Origin: GCA-2687515 sp002687515
Lineage (GTDB): Bacteria > Pseudomonadota > Alphaproteobacteria > Rhodospirillales > UBA2165
DNA length: 57,032 nt
Reading direction: 5' to 3'
Assembly (NCBI GenBank): GCA_030745835.1
Contig: JASLNU010000117.1
Coordinates: forward strand, 1-57,032
A program made the translations under genes and the position numbers. Shown piece after piece: positions 1-7,331 of the stretch (positions within the stretch are counted from its first letter, which is position 1; each line of letters begins with the position of its first letter). The notes under the pieces are model-generated. The model saw only the letters and a list, made by a program, of their open reading frames with translations, was not told the origin of the DNA and made no database searches.

Positions 1-97
1 TTCTACCCATTTAATGCCTTCCGGTCGCTCCTTGGGATCGCCGGGGACACGACCGCGCCGACCAGGGCGGGGTTATATTCGGGAGAGTGGCAGCATC

Positions 98-1627
98 CTA
101 CATGTTGTGGGTATGGGCGTTAAGCGGATAGGCACGCAATAATGCTTCTTGTTTTCTTTTTCTGAGCAATGAGAAAGACAATATGACGGCGATGCAAAGA
201 ATGATCACCAGGGATACCGGCCGGCCCATGATGAAACCGATCGGGGCGTCATCGGAAATGATCAACAGGTTGCGCATGCCGTCCTCGGCAATCGGGCCGA
301 GCACCAAGCCGAGCAACACGCCGGCCGTCGAAAAGTTGTATTTTTCCATGAAATAACCAAGCACGCCGAAGCCGATCATCAGCCAGATGTCGTAAACGTT
401 GTTGGAGCCGGCATAGACGCCGACGACGCTGAACAGGATGATCAGCGGGCCGAGGATGCCGCGCGGCACCAGGGTCAGGTAGGCGAAGGTGCGGGCCATG
501 ACGATGGCCACGAAGGCCATGATCACGTTGGCCCCGATGAACCCCCACATGATGGTGTAGATGACTTCCGGGTTATTCTTGAAAAGCCGCAGGCCCGGTT
601 GCAGGCCGTGGATGGTCAGGGCGCCGAGGATGACGGCCGCCGAAATGCCGCCCGGAATGCCGAGCACGAACATCGGGATCAAGGAGGTGCCGGTGACGCC
701 GTTGTTGGAGCCCTCGGTCGCCGCCAGCCCCTTGATCTCGCCCTTGCCGAATTGATCGCCGGATTTGGCCCGGCGGATTTCCCAGGCATAGGCGATCCAT
801 TGCGCGATGCTGCCGCCGGCGGCCGGAATGATGCCGACCACCAGGCCGCAGGCCCAGCCCCGCATCAGCGACCATTTGATCTGGTACATTTCCGACAATT
901 TCGGCCAGATCCGCCAGGATAAACTCTTCAGCCCCGAAATGTTCCCGTGCGCCTCGCCGGCGCAAAGATCAAGCCCCTGGGCGAAGGCAAACAGGCCGAT
1001 GATGGCCGGCATGATGCCGATGCCGGCCTGCAGGCCGATCAGGTCGAAGGTAAAGCGCGGATAACTAGAAAAATGATCGACGCCGATGGTGCTCAGGCAC
1101 AGTCCGAGCAATCCCGAGATTAAACCCTTCGACACCGAACCGAAGGAAACCGAGGCAATCGCCGTCAGCCCCAAGAGGGCGATCAGGAAATATTCGGCCG
1201 GACCGAACCACAAGGATACCTGGGCCAGCGGCCGCGACAGGAACAGCAGGACGAAGCCGCTGATGATGCCGCCCATCACCGAGGCGAAGGTCGAAACCTT
1301 TATCGCCTCGACCGCCTTTCCCTTTTTTGTCAATTCGTACCCCTCGATCGCCGAAGCCGCCGATGCCGAGGTCCCGGGGGTGCGCAAAAGGATCGCCGAG
1401 AACGAGCCGCCATAGATGCCGGCGGCGAAACACGAAACCAGCAGGATCAACGCGGTTGCCGGCTCGAATTCGAAAGACACCGGGATCAGCAGGGCGATGG
1501 CCATCGGCGGGCTGAGGCCGGGAATGGCGCCGATCACCAATCCGATGCAAACCCCGAGCAGCATCGCCATCAAGTTGCCGAGGGAAACGATGTTGCCGAG
1601 ATAGCTGAAGGTTTCTTCAATAAACAT
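98..1627 (-). CDS. tctA: Tripartite tricarboxylate transporter large permease, TctA family
   Basis: This 509-residue protein is the large membrane subunit of a tripartite tricarboxylate transporter, which imports carboxylates using a periplasmic binding protein. It is almost wholly hydrophobic, with about 11-12 membrane spans. The N-terminal part carries the family's Gly/Pro-rich IPGLSPPMAIALL stretch near residue 36 and the LLRTPGTSASAAS stretch near residue 80; a second Gly-rich repeat (PAAGGSIAQWIAY) lies near residue 270. The length is normal for TctA. It lies 31 bp downstream of the TctB gene on the same strand, so the two are very likely one operon. No TctC binding-protein gene is next to it inside the window; it may lie beyond position 1, or a distant TctC may serve. 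Family call is firm; substrate unknown. Confidence 0.93.
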   Translation of the reverse strand: MFIEETFSYLGNIVSLGNLMAMLLGVCIGLVIGAIPGLSPPMAIALLIPVSFEFEPATALILLVSCFAAGIYGGSFSAILLRTPGTSASAASAIEGYELTKKGKAVEAIKVSTFASVMGGIISGFVLLFLSRPLAQVSLWFGPAEYFLIALLGLTAIASVSFGSVSKGLISGLLGLCLSTIGVDHFSSYPRFTFDLIGLQAGIGIMPAIIGLFAFAQGLDLCAGEAHGNISGLKSLSWRIWPKLSEMYQIKWSLMRGWACGLVVGIIPAAGGSIAQWIAYAWEIRRAKSGDQFGKGEIKGLAATEGSNNGVTGTSLIPMFVLGIPGGISAAVILGALTIHGLQPGLRLFKNNPEVIYTIMWGFIGANVIMAFVAIVMARTFAYLTLVPRGILGPLIILFSVVGVYAGSNNVYDIWLMIGFGVLGYFMEKYNFSTAGVLLGLVLGPIAEDGMRNLLIISDDAPIGFIMGRPVSLVIILCIAVILSFSLLRKRKQEALLRAYPLNAHTHNM

Positions 1628-1658
1628 TTTTCATTCTGTTGTTGCTTTTTCAGGCTGC

Positions 1659-2099
1659 CTAGATCAGCCAGCCGCGCGGAAGCTGGGCATGCAAAAAGAG
1701 CTCGAAAAAGGCGTACATGAGGGGCAGCGAGATTGCGATGGTGATGGCGATCGACTTGAAATTACGGACCCCGACAATCAGGGTCGCCAATACCAGCAGG
1801 AAAAACGAAGACGTAAAATAACCGACCGTAAATATGGAAGGTATGTAAATAATAGACAGCAATAGAATCAAGAATTGCTTATTGGATGCAAATGAAAAAT
1901 CCAGCTTTATTTTATCCGAACTGTCCCTATTGCGGAAGGCGTCGAACAAAAGAATCAGGGACAGAAAAATTGCGACGCCGGAGGTGAACTGCGGGACCTG
2001 ATGCCCGTTGGCCGGAAATTCCTCCGACGCGATCCATATGTAGGCGGAAATCGCGATCAACGATAACGCGGTGATGGCTCTGCCGACATAGACGGGCAT
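1659..2099 (-). CDS. tctB: Tripartite tricarboxylate transporter small permease, TctB family
   Basis: This is a 146-residue membrane protein with four predicted hydrophobic segments, matching the small TctB subunit in size, topology and position just upstream of tctA. The open frame extends back to 2237, but that extension is hydrophilic and Arg/Pro-rich and does not look like TctB. I place the start at the Met (MPVYVGRA) at 2099, directly before the first membrane span. TctB proteins diverge strongly, so identification rests on topology and the tctA neighbour more than on a motif. Its role is as the small partner of the TctA permease in the inner membrane. Confidence 0.8.
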   Translation of the reverse strand: MPVYVGRAITALSLIAISAYIWIASEEFPANGHQVPQFTSGVAIFLSLILLFDAFRNRDSSDKIKLDFSFASNKQFLILLLSIIYIPSIFTVGYFTSSFFLLVLATLIVGVRNFKSIAITIAISLPLMYAFFELFLHAQLPRGWLI

Positions 2100-2618
2100 C
2101 GATTTCCACCAATCCCAAACGGAAGTTATTTCCGAATTAACCGGCGGACCGAACCCCGGCCTAAAGCCCCTGCTTCTCTTTGTCCCGGCCCGATGACAGC
2201 TGTTTCTTGCAGGCACGATATCAAATCGGTTTTTCAAAATAAATCAAAAAACAAACCGGCGGATCCGGGAGGGGACGAGGAGGGGGCGCGGGGGTCGGCG
2301 GCGATGCAAAGCGCCTGCTTGCCTTCCGGCTGCAACATCGGCCAGCCGTCCTTCTGCGCCATGAAAGACATGGGAAGATTGACGACACGATATGAGAAAC
2401 CCGGCGCAAACTTCCTCGTAATGGTTCACATCTTCGCGATAAGGTTGTGGGTGAATCGAGTCCACATCCTAGTATGGTGTCTCCTTTTTCTCAATATTCA
2501 TGGCCCAACCCACGCTAGCCGCGGCCTTGGAATTTGGTTACAATTTTTTGAAGTAATACAGTCATGGTGCAATCTATCGGTCCGTTATATTATTCAGTGT
2601 GATAAGAGGAGGCTGACC
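2100..2618. other. Divergent intergenic region, no gene recognised
   Basis: This 519-bp stretch separates tctB from a plus-strand membrane-protein gene. An open frame runs through it in phase with the downstream gene, but its translation is Cys/Arg-rich with no family features, and the downstream gene has its own strong ribosome site. A 45-codon minus-strand frame (2234-2371) is also not convincing. It probably holds the promoters of both flanking genes; I could not pick either out with confidence. Confidence 0.4.
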
Positions 2619-3179
2619 ATGAATATTCTAACATTCCCCGGAATGGTGGTTTCATCTAAAGCCGGCTGGCCCGAACTTGAAAAAATCCATCCAGCCATCA
2701 TAAAGATATTTGCCTTCCTGGTTCTGCCCTTGTCGCTCATCCCACCGGCGATGCTCTATTATGCTGGCACAACTTATGGTGATGACTTCGTGGTTGGTTA
2801 TGGCGGCAAGCCGTGGGGCTGGATCGCCATTGTTTTTTTCCTGGCGGAAATGCTCACCTTTGCCGGCATGGGATGGTTAATTGGCCAGATCGCCGAAACC
2901 AATAAATTGAAGATTGACAGCCATGACGCTTATTTGCTGGCGGCGATAGCACCGGTACCGCTTTGGCTCTCCGCATTCGGCCTGTTTTTCGCAAGCGTAG
3001 CAATCAATATGGCAATTTCCGTGGTCGCGTTGGCATGTTCGTGCGGCCTGATTTATCACGGCATTTATGCCCTGTGCCATATGCATGAAGAAATTATAGC
3101 GATGTCGATCACCTATACTGTCATCAGTGCCGGCCTGGTGGCCTGGGTACTGCTTTTGGTTATCGTCATCGCGGTTTGA
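2619..3179 (+). CDS. YIP1-family (DUF1282-like) integral membrane protein
   Basis: This 186-residue protein has about five hydrophobic spans and reads like bacterial Yip1-domain proteins: an N-terminal cytoplasmic stretch of about 25 residues, a first span near residues 30-50, and later segments rich in Ala, Val and Ile. The start at 2619 is chosen because a full AAGAGGAGG ribosome site (2604-2612) sits 6 bp upstream. The open frame itself continues back to 2193, but that part looks non-coding. No function can be assigned. The stop codon at 3177-3179 lies inside the left end of an IS5-type transposase remnant, so the extreme C-terminus may have been altered by that insertion. Confidence 0.75.
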   Translation: MNILTFPGMVVSSKAGWPELEKIHPAIIKIFAFLVLPLSLIPPAMLYYAGTTYGDDFVVGYGGKPWGWIAIVFFLAEMLTFAGMGWLIGQIAETNKLKIDSHDAYLLAAIAPVPLWLSAFGLFFASVAINMAISVVALACSCGLIYHGIYALCHMHEEIIAMSITYTVISAGLVAWVLLLVIVIAV

Positions 3180-3264
3180 TTTATCAGGCGAAGAATGGGC
3201 GGTGATTGAGCCGTTTTTGCGGCTTGGCGGAGGCGGCAGCCGGCGCGGCCGGATTTCGGTTTTC
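3175..3264 (+). pseudogene. IS5-type transposase N-terminal remnant
   Basis: Read in the frame starting at 3175, the translation begins FDLSGEEWAVIEPFL. This is the characteristic opening of IS5-group DDE transposases, in which a Trp-x-x-Ile-x-Pro-Leu core is conserved. About 30 codons survive; then the frame runs straight into a 24-bp repeat (copy 1) and similarity ends. No DDE catalytic region or intact inverted repeats remain. The remnant overlaps the stop codon of the YIP1-type gene. It is good evidence for an old insertion here. Confidence 0.7.
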
Positions 3265-3266
3265 CG

Positions 3267-3290
3267 GAATACGGTGACAGTCTACTTTTT
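3267..3290 (+). repeat. 24-bp dispersed repeat, copy 1
   Basis: The core GAATACGGTGACAGTCTACT followed by a T run occurs here and, with one base changed (GTTTACT), twice more at 3874-3897 (inverted) and 4019-4042. This copy is flanked by a short inverted repeat, CCGGAA (3264-3269) and TTCCGG (3294-3299). Read on this strand it encodes NTVTVYFF in phase with the IS5 remnant before it. Confidence 0.85.
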
Positions 3291-3647
3291 CCGTTCCGGC
3301 CGCAACATCGGCAAGCCGCCCTGGCGCGGTGCCGCCGCCCTGACCCGGCGCCCCGATAGCTGGCGCGCGATGCAGGCGGTGTCGGCGGACGGCAGGATCG
3401 CCACCTCGCGGCCATGTTCATCGGCAAACCGGCCCGCCGCGCCCGTTTTGCCCTTGTAGCGGCCGATCCTCAGCTTCGCCGCCGCGATGATCTTCTTGCC
3501 GCCCTGGTAGCATTCCAGGTTCCAGACCGACGATTGCTCATGGTGGCTGTCGAGAAAGCCCTTGATGCCTTGCGCCCTGGCCGGCGGGGGCAAAAGGGCG
3601 ATGAGGGCGATGAGCAACAGGGCGACGATAAATACAATGCTTCGCAT
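3282..3647 (-). CDS. Small exported hypothetical protein
   Basis: This frame encodes a 121-residue protein with a clear N-terminal signal peptide: MRSIVFIVALLLIALIALL, then a PPPARAQ cleavage-like site near residue 26. The mature part is short and basic, with two cysteines that could form a disulphide, and I do not recognise a family. The C-terminal 15 or so residues are encoded within and beside repeat copy 1 and are probably not native. The original gene may therefore have been truncated or given a new tail by the repeat. Likely a real or recently broken periplasmic protein gene. Confidence 0.5.
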   Translation of the reverse strand: MRSIVFIVALLLIALIALLPPPARAQGIKGFLDSHHEQSSVWNLECYQGGKKIIAAAKLRIGRYKGKTGAAGRFADEHGREVAILPSADTACIARQLSGRRVRAAAPRQGGLPMLRPERKK

Positions 3648-3760
3648 TGGTTCCCTCCAAGTGTTTTTAAGGAAACATGCAATGGGTGTGCCAATTGAGC
3701 ATTTGTCGCGGTTTGCGGGCTCTTATCCTGAGTGGGCATTCACGGGCGTTACAGCCACTC

Positions 3761-3795
3761 CCACCGTCATCACACGACTTGATCGTGTGATCCAG
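3761..3795. repeat. Dispersed intergenic hairpin element (CACACGA-TCGTGTG)
   Basis: The stretch CCGTCATCACACGACTTGAT and what follows forms a perfect 7-bp stem (CACACGA 3771-3777, TCGTGTG 3783-3789) with a 5-base loop. From memory, sequences translating as VITRLDRVIQ are a very common intergenic repeat in alphaproteobacterial genomes, and this matches. Only one copy is seen in this window, so the repeat status rests on recollection. Confidence 0.5.
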
Positions 3796-3873
3796 GGAAC
3801 TCTGCGGCTATTCTGGATACCGCGCCAACAATATCCAAAGAGGGTCGCGGTATGACGCGGGGGCGGGAAATAC

Positions 3874-3897
3874 AAAAAGTAAACTGTCACCGTATTC
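3874..3897 (-). repeat. 24-bp dispersed repeat, copy 2 (inverted)
   Basis: This is the reverse complement of the repeat seen at 4019-4042, identical over 24 bases. With copy 3 it forms a pair of inverted ends bounding a 121-bp segment. On the minus strand it encodes NTVTVYFL in phase with the fragment at 3898-4016. Confidence 0.9.
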
Positions 3898-4016
3898 AGA
3901 CCTTTTTCCTCGATTTCTTGAATTCGTTGCTTGATTTCTTCGAGGGCGCGCCGAATCTGTTCGCGATGCTCGGGATTGGTCGAGTTATTAAACTCTTCGA
4001 TAAGGTTGGCCGCCTC
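3898..4016 (-). pseudogene. Coiled-coil coding fragment between inverted repeats
   Basis: On the minus strand the segment between the two inverted repeats encodes about 39 codons (EAANLIEEFNN at its start, ending QRIQEIEEKG). It is strongly amphipathic and helical, rich in Glu, Ile, Gln and Arg, unlike random intergenic translation. It lacks a start codon and runs directly into the repeat, where it gains NTVTVYFL. It looks like the C-terminal end of a once longer protein that was cut by the repeat. I do not recognise the parent family. Confidence 0.45.
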
Positions 4017-4018
4017 AG

Positions 4019-4042
4019 GAATACGGTGACAGTTTACTTTTT
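4019..4042 (+). repeat. 24-bp dispersed repeat, copy 3
   Basis: GAATACGGTGACAGTTTACT plus a T run, exact inverted partner of 3874-3897 and 23/24 identical to 3267-3290. Confidence 0.9.
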
Positions 4043-4140
4043 AAATCGTCTGACAAATAAGCTTTCAAAAACCCCGGGACCATGGCCAGGACTGGCAATA
4101 AACTTTCCCGATATTAACCTATACATGTTACAAAGCCGGC

Positions 4141-4482
4141 ATGTGGCGCTTGGTCACACCCATCATATTAATTCCCGCGTTCCTGTTGGCGGCCGCGCCG
4201 GCGGGTGATGCCGCTGAAAAGTTGCCGCTTGGCTGCGTGTCGCAAGAGACATTTAAGAAAATAATGAAAGTCGCCAAATTTGAATGGGGCGGCACCGACC
4301 GCGAGAACCACCCCATTGTAGTCCTAACTATACCTACCCAATACGAACGGCCCGTAGCCCGAGCCGGTTGGGCCATCTATAGGTTCGACAAGGCCCAAAA
4401 GATGGCTTGTGAAATCGTCTCAGGCGGTGCGACGACGCCGTATTCAAAATACGGCGATCTCATTTGGCCACCGCAATATTAA
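4141..4482 (+). CDS. Small exported hypothetical protein
   Basis: This 113-residue protein starts with a signal peptide (hydrophobic core IILIPAFLLAAAPA, cleavage near AGDAAEK at about residue 25). The mature domain of about 88 residues has two cysteines (in LGCVSQ and MACEIV) that could pair as a disulphide, and ends in a Trp-Pro-Pro-Gln-Tyr tail. I recognise no family. It overlaps the 3' end of the convergent downstream gene by 4 bp. Base composition is less GC-rich than the window average, consistent with an accessory gene. Confidence 0.55.
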   Translation: MWRLVTPIILIPAFLLAAAPAGDAAEKLPLGCVSQETFKKIMKVAKFEWGGTDRENHPIVVLTIPTQYERPVARAGWAIYRFDKAQKMACEIVSGGATTPYSKYGDLIWPPQY

Positions 4483-5144
4483 CGGCGGCGAAAAACATCG
4501 CCGCCGATTTGATACATTGACCCAAGCGGTAAACTTTCGGCTGCATCGTGCGAGCCGAGTATCGGAACGGCTACCCATTTTCCACCGATAAACTGCTGAT
4601 GGCCGCCGCCGGAGATTGGTTTGATTTGCGGTTTGGGTGGCAAGACCGGCTTCTGTGATCCGTCGGGTAGATATGGCCCCGCGGGCGCAGCCGGCCTATC
4701 GGCGCCAGGATATTCCGGTTGCGCTGGCAGTTTTGGCTTGGTTGGTAAACCCGGCTTCGGCACTTGCGCCTCTTGGTTTGCCGCCGGCTGCGGCCCCCGT
4801 TCCTCCGGATTATAAAACTCGGCCATCGCCTTGTTGAGGGCGATGCCGGTTTCGCTGTCCTTGTTTTTGACGGCGCCGTCGACTTTCAGACCCTTAGCCT
4901 TTTGAAAGGTTTCCAACCCCTCGAACACGGTCTCCGGCTCGTTTTGGATGAAAATATCGGGATGGGGTTTGCCGGCGAAGCCGAGATCCTGGAGCACCCG
5001 GTCCAGGTTCTTGAAATCCTCGGCGCCGTTTTTTCCTCTCCTGCCGATCGGCTTGTGATTGCTGAAATAGGTGATTATTGAATTTTTCCTGATTGATCCA
5101 TGAGATCGATAATATAGTACAAAAAGAGAACGAAAGTCAACCAT
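4479..5144 (-). CDS. Peptidoglycan-binding-like protein with Pro-rich linker
   Basis: The frame encodes up to 221 residues. Residues about 47-107 resemble a PG_binding_1 repeat: a helix with RVLQDLGF, then a second helix containing VFEGLETFQKAKGLKVDG, the hallmark FQxxxGLxVDG of that fold. A Pro-rich linker (about residues 118-170) follows, then a short Gly-rich tail. The expected signal peptide is absent from the longest frame, so the true start or export route is unclear; the first 25 or so residues look non-native and the start may be internal. A role at the cell wall is inferred from the domain only. It converges on the small exported gene at 4141. Confidence 0.5.
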   Translation of the reverse strand: MVDFRSLFVLYYRSHGSIRKNSIITYFSNHKPIGRRGKNGAEDFKNLDRVLQDLGFAGKPHPDIFIQNEPETVFEGLETFQKAKGLKVDGAVKNKDSETGIALNKAMAEFYNPEERGPQPAANQEAQVPKPGLPTKPKLPAQPEYPGADRPAAPAGPYLPDGSQKPVLPPKPQIKPISGGGHQQFIGGKWVAVPILGSHDAAESLPLGSMYQIGGDVFRRR

Positions 5145-5185
5145 TAATTATAATTAACCAGTAATATATTGACAAATTAACCGGT
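5144..5185. promoter_or_regulatory. Candidate operator: AT palindrome and paired direct repeats
   Basis: Upstream of the terminase-like gene are a perfect 14-bp palindrome TTAATTATAATTAA (5144-5157) and a direct repeat AATTAACCAGT (5152-5162) / AATTAACCGGT (5175-5185), spaced 23 bp, about two helical turns. The second copy starts right after the -35 box. This arrangement is typical of a repressor site, but no regulator gene is adjacent. Confidence 0.4.
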
Positions 5186-5197
5186 GTATTCTATATA
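5169..5197 (+). promoter_or_regulatory. Near-consensus sigma-70 promoter
   Basis: A perfect -35 hexamer TTGACA (5169-5174) is followed by a 17-bp spacer and TATATA (5192-5197) as the -10. Transcription would start near 5204 and read the terminase-like gene, whose AAGGAGA ribosome site is at 5222-5228. It stands out in GC-rich surroundings. Confidence 0.65.
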
Positions 5198-5233
5198 TGT
5201 TCTTATCATCCCATCACACTCAAGGAGACCAAC

Positions 5234-5707
5234 ATGACCCTCAATTCCAGGCAGGAAGCCTTTTGCCGGGCCTATGCGATCGGTGCGGGCGGTACGACCG
5301 GTGCGGCCGGCGTCAACGGGGCGCGGGCGGCGCGCCAGGCGGGCTACGAGGCGGCGCATGCGGCGAAGCAGGCGTCGCGATTGTTGCAGAATGCCGAGGT
5401 CGCCGGACGCATCGACGAATTCCACGCCGAGCAGGCGGCGGCGCGCGCCGAGGCGGCGGAAAAATTGATCGACAAGCTGGAGCCGGTCTACCGGAGCGGG
5501 CTCGACGCCGGCGACACCGACACGGTCTTGCAGGTGGTCGAGTTGCAGGCGCGCATCGCCGGCCTGCTGGCCGCCGGTTTCATCCGGCCCCGGGCCCAGC
5601 GCGGCCCCCTCCCGGCGCGGCCCGAGGACAACCAAGGCCACATGGAATTCCTCGGCCTCTTGGATGGCGGTGAGGGCGGGGAAGACGCGGAAAATGTCCC
5701 TGGATGA
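5234..5707 (+). CDS. Orphan phage terminase small-subunit-like protein
   Basis: This 157-residue protein matches the Terminase_2 small-subunit pattern. It opens with LNSRQEAFCRAY, the usual LTxKQxxFxxxY start of the DNA-binding helix. It then has AARQAGYEAAHAAKQASRLL, equivalent to the conserved AAxxAGYS..A...GSRLL helix, followed by NAEVAGRIDEF. The Ala-rich second half would be the oligomerisation region. In phages this subunit recognises packaging sites and hands DNA to the large terminase, but no large subunit, portal or other phage gene is present. The start at 5234 has an AAGGAGA ribosome site 5 bp upstream. It is probably a prophage relic, kept or repurposed, and has a strong promoter of its own. 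Confidence 0.7.
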   Translation: MTLNSRQEAFCRAYAIGAGGTTGAAGVNGARAARQAGYEAAHAAKQASRLLQNAEVAGRIDEFHAEQAAARAEAAEKLIDKLEPVYRSGLDAGDTDTVLQVVELQARIAGLLAAGFIRPRAQRGPLPARPEDNQGHMEFLGLLDGGEGGEDAENVPG

Positions 5708-5879
5708 CCATGAATGTCCATAAATGACCAGGATGTCCATGCCTTTTGGCGATGAAATATGTCGCATTTTCGAAAAAATTCCGCGAAGCCGTTGCCGACC
5801 CCGCGCCTTGACCCGATTGGCTGCGGGGCATAGCCTTGGCCCTATACGACAAAAGCGATCGGATCCGTGAGATTCAACC

Positions 5880-7331
5880 ATGAGCCAGGCCCCAGCATCC
5901 CCGCATCAATCGGTTCCCTCCGTCGACCGCGTGCTCAACATGGCCGGCGTCGCCGCCTTGGCCGAATCCCACGGCCGCCAGCCGGTGACGGCGGCGGTGC
6001 GCGCCGCCATCGACGAAAGCCGCGCCGCCATCGACGCCGCCGGCATCGGCGATGCCGCCAGAGGGGAAATGGCTGAGGAACTGGCCACCGCCCTGGCCGG
6101 GCTCGAGGAAACGGCGCTGACCGCCCGTATCGCCGCCCGCGTTGAAGCCGCCGCGGCGCCCAGCCTCAAGCCCGTTTTCAACCTCACCGGTACCGTGCTG
6201 CACACCAATCTGGGCCGCGCCCCGTTGCCAGCCGAGGCCATTGCCGCGATGACCGCCGCCGCCGCTTCGGTCAACCTGGAATATGACCTCAAGAGCGGCA
6301 GGCGCGGCGACCGCGACAGCCATCTCGAAGACCTGCTCGCCGAACTGACCGGCGCCGAAGCCGCCACCGTCGTCAACAACAACGCCGCCGCCGTGCTCTT
6401 GACCCTCAACACCCTGGCAAACCGCAAGGAAGTGCCGGTGTCCAGGGGCGAGCTGATCGAGATCGGCGGCGCCTTCCGGATTCCCGATATCATGAAACGG
6501 GCCGGCGCCAAGCTGGTCGAGATCGGCACCACCAACCGGACGCATTTGAAGGACTACGCCGAGGCCATCGGCCCCAGGACGGCGGCGCTGATGAAGGTGC
6601 ATACCAGCAACTACGCGGTTCAAGGCTTCACCAAATCGGTCGGCGGCAAGGAGCTTTCGGCCCTGGCGCGCGAACATGGTCTGCCGCTGATCGAGGATCT
6701 GGGCTCCGGCACCCTGGTCGACCTGACCCGGTTCGGCCTGCCGCACGAGCCGACGGCGGGCGAAACGGTCGCCGCCGGCGTCGATGTGGTTACCTTTTCC
6801 GGCGATAAACTGCTCGGCGGGCCGCAGGCCGGGCTGATCGTCGGGCGCCGGGATCTGATCCGGCGCATCAAGAAGAACCCGATGAAACGGGCGCTGCGCC
6901 CGGGTAAGGTGAGCATCGCGGCGCTCGCCGCCGTCCTCCGCCTCTACCGCGATCCCGACCGCTTGGCGGCGCGGGTGCCGACGCTGCGCCTGCTGGCGCG
7001 CGGCGAGGCCGAAATCGCCGCCGCCGCCGAACGGTTGCGGTCGCCGCTGGCCGAGGCCTTGGGTGGGGGCGCCGAGGTTAGCGTCATTGCCTGCCAGAGC
7101 CAGATCGGCTCCGGCTCGCAGCCCATCGAACGGTTGCCCAGCGCCGCCATTGCCATTACGCCGGCGGCCAAGAAAAAGGGCGCCGCCCTCAACCGTATCG
7201 CCGCCGCCTTCCGCGCCTTACCCGTCCCGGTCATCGGCCGCGTCCACGACGACGCCTTCATCCTCGATTGCCGCTGCCTCGAGGACGAGGCCGGGTTTGT
7301 GGCGCAGTTGGGCGGATTGTCGCAGCCATGA
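5880..7331 (+). CDS. selA: L-seryl-tRNA(Sec) selenium transferase
   Basis: SelA is the PLP enzyme that converts Ser-tRNA(Sec) to Sec-tRNA(Sec) using selenophosphate. This 483-residue protein has the normal length and order: an N-terminal helical domain that binds tRNA(Sec) (opening SVDRVLNM), the FNLTGTVLHTNLGRAPLP core near residue 100, the VNNNAAAVLL segment, and the PLP site SGDKLLGGPQAG with the Schiff-base lysine at residue 310. Its stop codon overlaps the selB start (ATGA), so the two are translationally coupled. The matching tRNA-Sec gene is in this window at 26434. No selD is visible. Confidence 0.97.
   Translation: MSQAPASPHQSVPSVDRVLNMAGVAALAESHGRQPVTAAVRAAIDESRAAIDAAGIGDAARGEMAEELATALAGLEETALTARIAARVEAAAAPSLKPVFNLTGTVLHTNLGRAPLPAEAIAAMTAAAASVNLEYDLKSGRRGDRDSHLEDLLAELTGAEAATVVNNNAAAVLLTLNTLANRKEVPVSRGELIEIGGAFRIPDIMKRAGAKLVEIGTTNRTHLKDYAEAIGPRTAALMKVHTSNYAVQGFTKSVGGKELSALAREHGLPLIEDLGSGTLVDLTRFGLPHEPTAGETVAAGVDVVTFSGDKLLGGPQAGLIVGRRDLIRRIKKNPMKRALRPGKVSIAALAAVLRLYRDPDRLAARVPTLRLLARGEAEIAAAAERLRSPLAEALGGGAEVSVIACQSQIGSGSQPIERLPSAAIAITPAAKKKGAALNRIAAAFRALPVPVIGRVHDDAFILDCRCLEDEAGFVAQLGGLSQP

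Larger units (their letters stand above)
3648..4140. other. Repeat-rich intergenic scar
   Basis: These 493 bp contain no convincing complete gene. They hold a hairpin-forming dispersed element (3761-3795), two inverted copies of the 24-bp repeat and, between those copies, a fragment of a coiled-coil coding sequence. Plus-strand open frames here (for example 3852-4208) read through the repeats and carry no protein-like features. Confidence 0.6.

Noticed and set aside
1..97. Start of a downstream gene on the minus strand (ATG at 10)
   Set aside because: Only ten bases of a possible gene are visible, with a modest ribosome site; this is not enough to call.
2193..2618. An N-terminal extension of the YIP1-type gene
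   Set aside because: The frame is open, but composition is unlike the family and a strong ribosome site marks the start at 2619.
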